Program-made: the position numbers and the translations under genes
Shown here: in pieces, positions 58,432 to 64,000 of the stretch
Layout: every line of letters starts with the position of its first letter
Position numbering within the stretch: position 1 is the first letter of the stretch
The notes under the pieces: model-generated
Databases searched by the model: none
The model's input: the letters and a program-made list of their open reading frames with translations, nothing else
Told to the model about the DNA's origin: nothing
NCBI GenBank assembly: GCA_003254925.1
Contig: QANZ01050747.1
Location: 146,673 to 210,672 of the forward strand
Reading direction: 5' to 3'
From: Chamaecrista fasciculata
Taxonomy: Eukaryota > Streptophyta > Magnoliopsida > Fabales > Fabaceae
DNA: 64,000 bases

Positions 58432-59427
58432 ATGGCCAATCTCGAGGACTCCCCCCATGATCACCTTCTAGAGGACGACCCCTCTGACTCCCAGGAGCAC
58501 GCCCCGGGATCTCAGGAGGGCCACAGACATGAGGAACACAGAGAAGAGGGACCCTCTCGAAGTGCACCACCCGTGACTCAGACGGGCGCCACTGGCCAGA
58601 CCTTCGAAGGTCAAGACATCATGTCCATTTTTCGTGGGATGATGAAAGACCAGACGGACACCCTTCGTCGTGAGTTTCAGAATCTCTCCATTCACAACAC
58701 TCCCACTGGGACGCCTCAGGGATCAAATCCCGCTCGCCGCAACCTAACGGCGGGATCAGCTCAAAACACCCCGGCAGGCGCTGGTTTTGAAGACGAGCGG
58801 GTACCTTCATCCCACAGAAGGAGCCTTTCGCGCTGTCCATTCAGCGCGACATCATTCCACAGGGCTTTAAGATGCTCGTGAAGATCACACCGTACAAGCC
58901 CGTCGCAGACCCGAATATGCATATGAAGGCGTTCAATGCCGCTGTTCAGCTGGCGTTTATCACCGAAGGGAAAAAAATGCAAGTTGTTCCATACAACCCT
59001 CGGACAGGAAGGCCTTCACTGGTATACTCGCCTCCCAGATTACTCCATCTGTACCTTTGAAGAACTGGAGGCCGCCTTCCTCAAATGCTTTGCCACGAGC
59101 ATCGTCTACAAAAAGCCACCAACAGTTATGGCCGACATAATCCAAGGATCTAGTGAAAGTCTCCGGGACTTCCTCAAGCGTTTCTCCGAACGCTGTCATG
59201 AGGTTAAAGATTTAGAAGATAGCGTGGTCATCCACGCCTTTAAGCAGGGGCTCCGCCCCGGTAATGTCTCAAACGAGTTGGCGCTCGCCAACCCTAAGAC
59301 CCTGGCCGCATTACTGAAGCAGGTCAGTGAATTCATTGTTAAGGAGGATAACCAGCTCGCCTCGAAGAGCCGGTTCAATAAGCTGAAGGACATGCAGAAT
59401 GGCCAATCAAACGGACGAACCCAGTGA
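58432..59427 (+). pseudogene. Gypsy gag, frameshifted and truncated
   Basis: Starts at ATGGCCAATCTCGAGG after the leader. The first part (58432 to about 58810) is a polar N-terminal region (SIFRGMMKDQTDTLRREFQN). After a frame change near 58800-58830 comes the start of the retrotransposon gag domain (KMLVKITPYKPVADPNMHMK, AFNAAVQLAFI). After a second change near 59000-59020 it continues (TRLPDYSICTFEELEAAFLK, SLRDFLKRFSERCHEV, VVIHAFKQGLRPGN) to a stop at 59427. No zinc knuckle, protease or pol follows, and no 3' LTR is found. A dead left-end fragment. Confidence 0.85.
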
Positions 59428-59818
59428 TGGAGATTGTGCCCTAGGGCCAATCATTTTTTATATATATGTGTTTGTTTGAACGTATTATTTTGATTAATTT
59501 ATAGATGATAAATTATGTCGTTATCATATTATTAGCATGTTTACTGTGATAACAGTCCTTGATTAATTATTTGATAATTAGTCTAAACTGTCCCTGGTCG
59601 ATCATTCTCGTGTTGATACAATACAAGAGATAAATGGAAACCTCATGTTGGTATTGATACAATACAAGAGAGTATTACCGGAAAAAAAAAATACAAGAGA
59701 AGAGTCCAAGAATGTGGTAGCAGGTGTCAGTGAAATTTTCCTGTACGGTAAACTAATTATTCGGGGTTAATTAATTAATTAATCAATTAATTAGCTATTT
59801 AACAATATAATTACAATC
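59428..59818. other. Possible second LTR fragment and LHT7 3' flank
   Basis: GGAGATTGTGCCCTAGGGCC right after the gag stop resembles the start of some plant copia LTRs, which would explain why gag ends here. GTTGATACAATACAAGAGA-like words occur twice (59611-59631, 59654-59672). No complete LTR can be defined. The right part must contain the LHT7 3' UTR. Confidence 0.3.
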
Positions 59819-62800
59819 TCATGGTTTAAAGAAATTAGCATGAAAATGTTTATGGACCAGAGTCCAAATAGCCCCAACCACAATAAGCCCACTAAGGCCC
59901 ATTCCAAAGCAGCCCAAGCCCACATTAAACCACCAGACAAAACTACCCTTACGTGGTCTCTTAATAGCCACCCACATAAAGCAAGGGTAAGCATAGGTGA
60001 GGGGCAAAAGCGTCATTCCGCCGAGCAAGGCGGCGAGTTTAGGCAAGAAAGGGAAAGCGACGGCGATGAAGAAGGTTAAGCCACCGAATAACAGTCGGAA
60101 AAATGATCGGAGAATTTTAGAACAAGGCTTTTTCTTGATTCCGATGTATCGGAGCTCGAGGTTGTCGAAAACGAGCATGGCGTAGATCTGGAAACTGGTT
60201 AAACAGTGAAGGATTACGAGCATGTAGAGGAATACCATGGAGAATTTTGTCACTTGATGTTTGTGGAATTCTGGGAATGCTGTTAATAGACCTCCCTCTG
60301 AAGGAAACTGCAATGGAAGAATCAATTAGGGTTTCATTTCATGGATCAGAGGTTTAAATTTAGAATAATCAAAATATATTATTTAATTCATAATTTATTG
60401 AAATTATTAGGGGTGAGCATATTGATCCGCGAGCTCGCGAACCCGCAAATATATATAATATATATATTTTTATAATTAATTACTAATATATATAATATAT
60501 TAGAGAGCAAACTAACAATTTAGTCCTTGAAAGACCACTGAGCTAACAGCTCGATCCTTGAAAAGATTGAAATGTATAATTTAGTCCGTGAAAGATCAAT
60601 ATGGTATACTAATTAGTCCTTTTTATGGACTAAATAATATACAGTTTTAATCTTTCAGGGACTAAAAAGTATACCATTTTAATCTTTTAGGGACTAAATT
60701 GTATATTTCTATCTTTCAGGGACCAAATTGTTAGTTTACTTTGTGTTATTTTGTTGTTGAAAAAAAAAGATTCAACCCGCGGGTTTAGCCCAACCCAACC
60801 CGCAGTTTTGCGGGTTGGGTTGGTTCGGGTTGAATTTTAAAAAATGCAAAACCCAACCCAACCCAACCCGCAGATTGATGTGCGGGTTGGGCTGGGATTA
60901 TCCCTCAGCCCGCCCCAACCCAACCCGCGCTCACCCCTAGAAATTATCAATAAAACTTAAGAATCTTAAAGTACAAATTCCGTACAAATGAAGGGACTAA
61001 TATAAATAGTATAAATTTACTACAAGACCAAATAATATTAATTTAGTATAAATTCAACAACAACAAAAAAAATGTTTGAAATTAGTTTAAATTTAGAGAC
61101 CAAATAATTGATAATTGAAATATTTCAAGAATTAAATCGTGTATTTCGATTATTCAGGGACTGATTAATTGACTCAATATAAATTGAGTAACCAAATAGT
61201 AAGTTTTCTTTTTAGATTTAGACAAAATCTAGTATTTGGTCCCTCAAATTTCATGGAGTGAATTAGTTAGTCTTTAAAAAATAAAAATAAATGACTCAGT
61301 CCCTAATTTTTCACATTAGTTAATTATGTAGTCTTTTAGATGTTATCCATTAACTAACATATTGCACTTAACTATATTAAATGACACTAATAGTATAATT
61401 AGCTCAAAAATTGACATTTGAGTACCAAAATATTATCAGTTGCAAAAAACAGAGTACCAAATAGTTAACAACTGAAATATTTTAAGGACAGAATCGTGTG
61501 ATTTGATTATTCAGGGACTGATTAGTTGACTCAATGTAAATTGAGTGACCAAATAGTAAGTTTTCTCTTTAGATTTAGCCACCTCAAATTTCATTCGGTG
61601 AATCATTTAGTCTTTGAAAAATAAAAATAAATGACCTAGTCTCTAATTTTTGACAATAGTTAATTATTTAGTCTTGTAGACGTTATCCATTAACTAACAT
61701 ATTGCAGATAACTATGTTAAATGACACCAAAGTGTTAACAGTTGCAAAAAATAAGAGTACCAAAATGTCACTTTTGAAAGAAAATGATACTAAAGAGAAA
61801 ATGATCCATAAATTAAGGTACCAAAGTATAATTTACTCTAATTATAAATATCATGTAACGAGAGGGGTTGACATTTGGGTGTTTTCAAAATTATGAAAAA
61901 TAAGAGAAAATTTGATATTTAGGTGTTTTTATTGTATACGTGATGGTCACGTATACTTTGTCGTCAAAACTTAATAGAAAAATAAACTTTGGTATCAAAG
62001 TGCTAATGGTTACAAAGAACTGGGTACCAAAGTGTTATTTTTAAAAGAATAAGATACTAAAGTGAAACCAATCTATAGGACAAAGTACTAAAATGTAATT
62101 TACTCTTATAATTATTTAGAAATTAAATAATATATTTTTATTATTTAAGGATTAAATTATTGGAATGGTAAGATTTTAATTAAGGATGAAATAATAAATT
62201 TTATCTTTAAGTTTAATGGATGAATCTTACCTTGTTGCCGTATGCCCAGAATCCAGCGATTGCGAGGGGAAACACGCACATGGCTATGATTACATACGCT
62301 ATGCTCACTCCTTTTCGCATTAATTTCATGGATGGCGCTTCAGCGCTTGATGGTAGCGTTCCCTGCAAATAACAAAATTTACTTTGGGGCTTTTCACAAT
62401 TCTAATTAAAACAGAGTATTACTAGTGTAGATATTTCATGTGAAGATTCTATCCTAGAAAATTAGTAAAAATTATTGAAATAAACTCTCATTATCAATAA
62501 AATGAAAATCTTTTCAATATACATAGGTTCTATTCAAATTCAAGACATTATCATTATCAAACAACTAACTATCTACTAATTTTTTTGTATTTTATTGGTA
62601 ACTTTTATATTTTCTATATACCAATTGGTATGCTTAATCGAGTATTAATTGATACTTATATCAAATTATATAGGGAATACATTTCAAACTAGCTGGACCA
62701 AAAATTCACGACTATTAAAGTTAAGCGACAGCGTGACCCATTATCCCCAAAGAAAAAATTGAAAGATCAGAAGAAGAAGCAAATGAAATCAAAAAGCAAA

Positions 62801-63299
62801 GAGAGAAGAAATGATATATATAATTAAGAGCTTACCTGAATTTCAAGCAAAAGATTATGACCTCTGAAAGACACAAAAATGGTCCCAACGGCATTAAAAA
62901 CCGAAGCCACCTTAGCATCAACGGAGGAATAACCATCATTATTATTATTATTCGTTGTGAGTGAAGAAGCGTAGGATAGTGGGGTTGGTCTTCCCTTCAC
63001 CACAGAAAGCACCCAAAACAGTGTACAATAAGACACGACGGCGACGGCGCCGACGAGGGACACGGCGGCGACGGAGTTGAGGTTAGGGAGGAGCAATGCG
63101 ACGACGACGGCGACGACAGTGAACAGCAAGAACCACTGAAGTCCGGTAAGCGTGTGTGCGTGACACGTGTTGTAAGGAGGACAAAGTGTGTTGAATAGTG
63201 ACTGCATAGTCCCACCTCCGGTAATGATAAGGATCACACAGGATCCGCCTGATAGGTACATTACCGGAAATAATGCTGCCACTTTGCCCAATCTTTTTC
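59819..63299 (-). CDS. LHT7: Lysine/histidine transporter-like protein (LHT7-like), C-terminal part
   Basis: Proton-coupled amino acid transporter of the AAAP family (Aa_trans domain) in the plasma membrane. Minus-strand exons present: 63299-62836, 62362-62231 and 60307-59819, all GT-AG and in phase, giving the last 360 residues or so. Upstream exons lie beyond the right edge. Visible segments: LGKVAALFPVMYLSGGSCVI, FRGHNLLLEIQ|GTLPSSAEAPSM, ISIAYVIIAM-like helix (VSIAYVIIAMCVFPLAIAGF), FWAYGNK|FPSEGGLLTAF, VALAVAFPFLPKLAALLGGM-like helix (AVAFPFLPKLAALLGGM), TYAYPCFMWVAIKRP and the C-terminus HKHFHANFFKP. Family hallmarks EIQGTLPS and HANFF are present. Short polyN (NNNNND) loop in the first exon. 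The 1.92-kb intron holds nested MITEs and a duplication. The gene is tail to tail with LEA2, with a gypsy fragment in between. Confidence 0.88.
60408..60939. mobile_element. hAT-type MITE in the LHT7 intron
   Basis: Starts TAGGGGTGAGCAT and ends GCGCTCACCCCTA with a perfect 8-bp duplication GAAATTAT (60400-60407, 60940-60947). The right arm is rich in CAACCCGC/GCGGGTTG words. It contains a family C element. Confidence 0.9.
60502..60741. mobile_element. Family C element nested in the hAT MITE
   Basis: AGCAAACTAACAATTTAGTC at the left and GGACCAAATTGTTAGTTTAC at the right are inverted ends. It matches the copy at 25649-25917. Confidence 0.75.
61205..61740. repeat. Tandem duplication in the LHT7 intron
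   Basis: 61230-61390 and 61565-61735 are diverged direct copies (CTCAAATTTCAT, AAATAAAAATAAATGAC, GTTATCCATTAACTAACATA). Each is preceded by the same family B-like end (GACCAAATAGTAAGTTTTCT at 61192 and 61548). The offset is about 355 bp. Confidence 0.7.
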
Positions 63300-63419
63300 C
63301 TATAAAAGTAAAACCACGTTGTTAGACACATCTTTTGTCGGTTTTCATAAGTATGATTGTATGATGATATATATACTATTCTAACTTTATTATTTTCTTG
63401 GCCAAAAACTCAAAGTCAA

Positions 63420-64000
63420 ACTAAAAGTAAAGGATAAATTCTAAATTAGTTAAGGCAATTAGCAAAGAGGTCAAATTAGATTTCAAAATTAAACTACTGT
63501 TTTACGGTTAACCAAGTAAAGTTATTCATATCTCCTCATATTAAGTCCGAATGTGATGAGTTCAAAACTAATATGGATCACTCTTAACGAATTCTTCTCT
63601 TCCCAGTTGAGGTCGTCAGCAAATTAAATAATGTCAAATCACACATCGAAAGTGAGTTTCCATAACCACTTTCAAGTTTGACTTAATGTCTGACGAAGCC
63701 AATTAGGCAGAAAAAAAATTTGTCAAGAGTAATTTATAGTTTTGAATTTGTCACAATCAAGCTTGAAACGAACGAGATATGACCAACTTTATTCGTTTAA
63801 CTTTAAAAATCTCGGGTCCAATTTAATTATCCTTACTGTTAACGACCCTAATTGGAGTAAGAAATGACTCGCAAAAAAACATATAACTAGAGTTTTATCG
63901 CATTTGAATTTAAAATAAGAGAGATAAATCATTAACACCAAGAACTAAAACTTCTAGAAAACATAAAAATTACAAAAAAAAAAAACAAATAAATAAATAA
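63420..64000. mobile_element. Partial family A copy in the LHT7 upstream intron
   Basis: Words such as AGCAAAGAGGTCAAATTAG, CCGAATGTGATGAGTTC and AAACGAACGAGATATGACC match the interior of family A. The copy runs to the window edge and its ends are not both visible. Confidence 0.5.

Noticed and set aside
58432-59427. A host gene of unknown function
   Set aside because: It follows an LTR and a gypsy primer site, and contains the retrotransposon gag domain with two frameshifts.
1-64000. CRISPR arrays, bacterial operons, ribosomal RNA genes
   Set aside because: None seen. The window is plant nuclear DNA with spliced genes.

Overview
The window is nuclear DNA of a dicot plant. The genes are intron-rich with GT-AG introns, the spacers are very AT-rich, one gene encodes a chloroplast protein (cpSRP43), and the spacers and introns are packed with plant-type transposable elements: LINEs, LTR elements, a tRNA-derived SINE, and hAT, Mutator (MULE) and Tourist-like MITEs. 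I cannot name the species. There are three assembly gaps: a 126-base run of N at 5284-5409 and single Ns at 24252 and 37019.

Six host genes can be supported. From left to right they are: an FBL10-type F-box/LRR protein (minus, 1588-4736, 4 exons); a SKIP23-like F-box/DUF295 protein (minus, 16324-17538); a SKU5-similar multicopper-oxidase-like secreted protein (minus, 24959-29982, 8 exons); cpSRP43/CAO (plus, 43961-45100, one exon); a LEA2-type membrane protein (plus, 52170-57175, 3 exons); and an LHT7-like amino acid transporter (minus, 59819 to beyond the right edge, last 3 exons only). I assembled the exon models by hand from splice signals and reading phase, and all junctions keep frame. 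From memory, FBL10 and SKIP23 are neighbours in Arabidopsis (At2g17020/At2g17030), and so are a LEA2 gene and LHT7 (At4g35170/At4g35180). If that is right, the window keeps two old gene pairs and the space between them has been filled with transposons.

Repeat layout. For convenience I name six recurring foldback or MITE families: A (starts GGYCAAA.. CAAATTGGT, about 460-540 bp, at least 7 copies), B (GAGAAAACTTACTATTTGGT), C (GAGTAAACTAACAATTTGGT), D (TTTAGTCCTTAAA.. with GTCAACTATTTAGT), E (ACCCCCAA.. with CAGTTGTACC) and F (GGGTAAAGTGCACTTTTGGT). On top of these sit hAT-type MITEs with 8-bp target-site duplications (31.8, 34.9, 41.2, 47.8, 55.7 and 60.4 kb), two Tourist-like MITEs (4.9 and 36.7 kb), a 2-kb MULE foldback with telomere-like tracts (39-41 kb), a degenerate LINE inside a family A copy (6.4-9.5 kb), a second LINE remnant split by a young non-autonomous LTR retrotransposon (10.6-14.0 kb), Ty1/copia-like LTR remnants (19.5-21.7 kb), a gypsy LTR-gag fragment (57.6-59.4 kb) and a SINE (50.9 kb).

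The most unusual items are: the 2.9-kb LTR element at 10961-13869, which has intact target-site duplications, nearly identical 361-bp LTRs and one long unrecognised reading frame broken by a single TAG; a decayed copy of the 3' end of the cpSRP43 gene about 1.6 kb downstream of its parent; two hAT MITEs that landed 7 bp apart in equivalent positions of two family A copies; and a SKS exon whose two splice sites both sit at the edge of half-MITEs.
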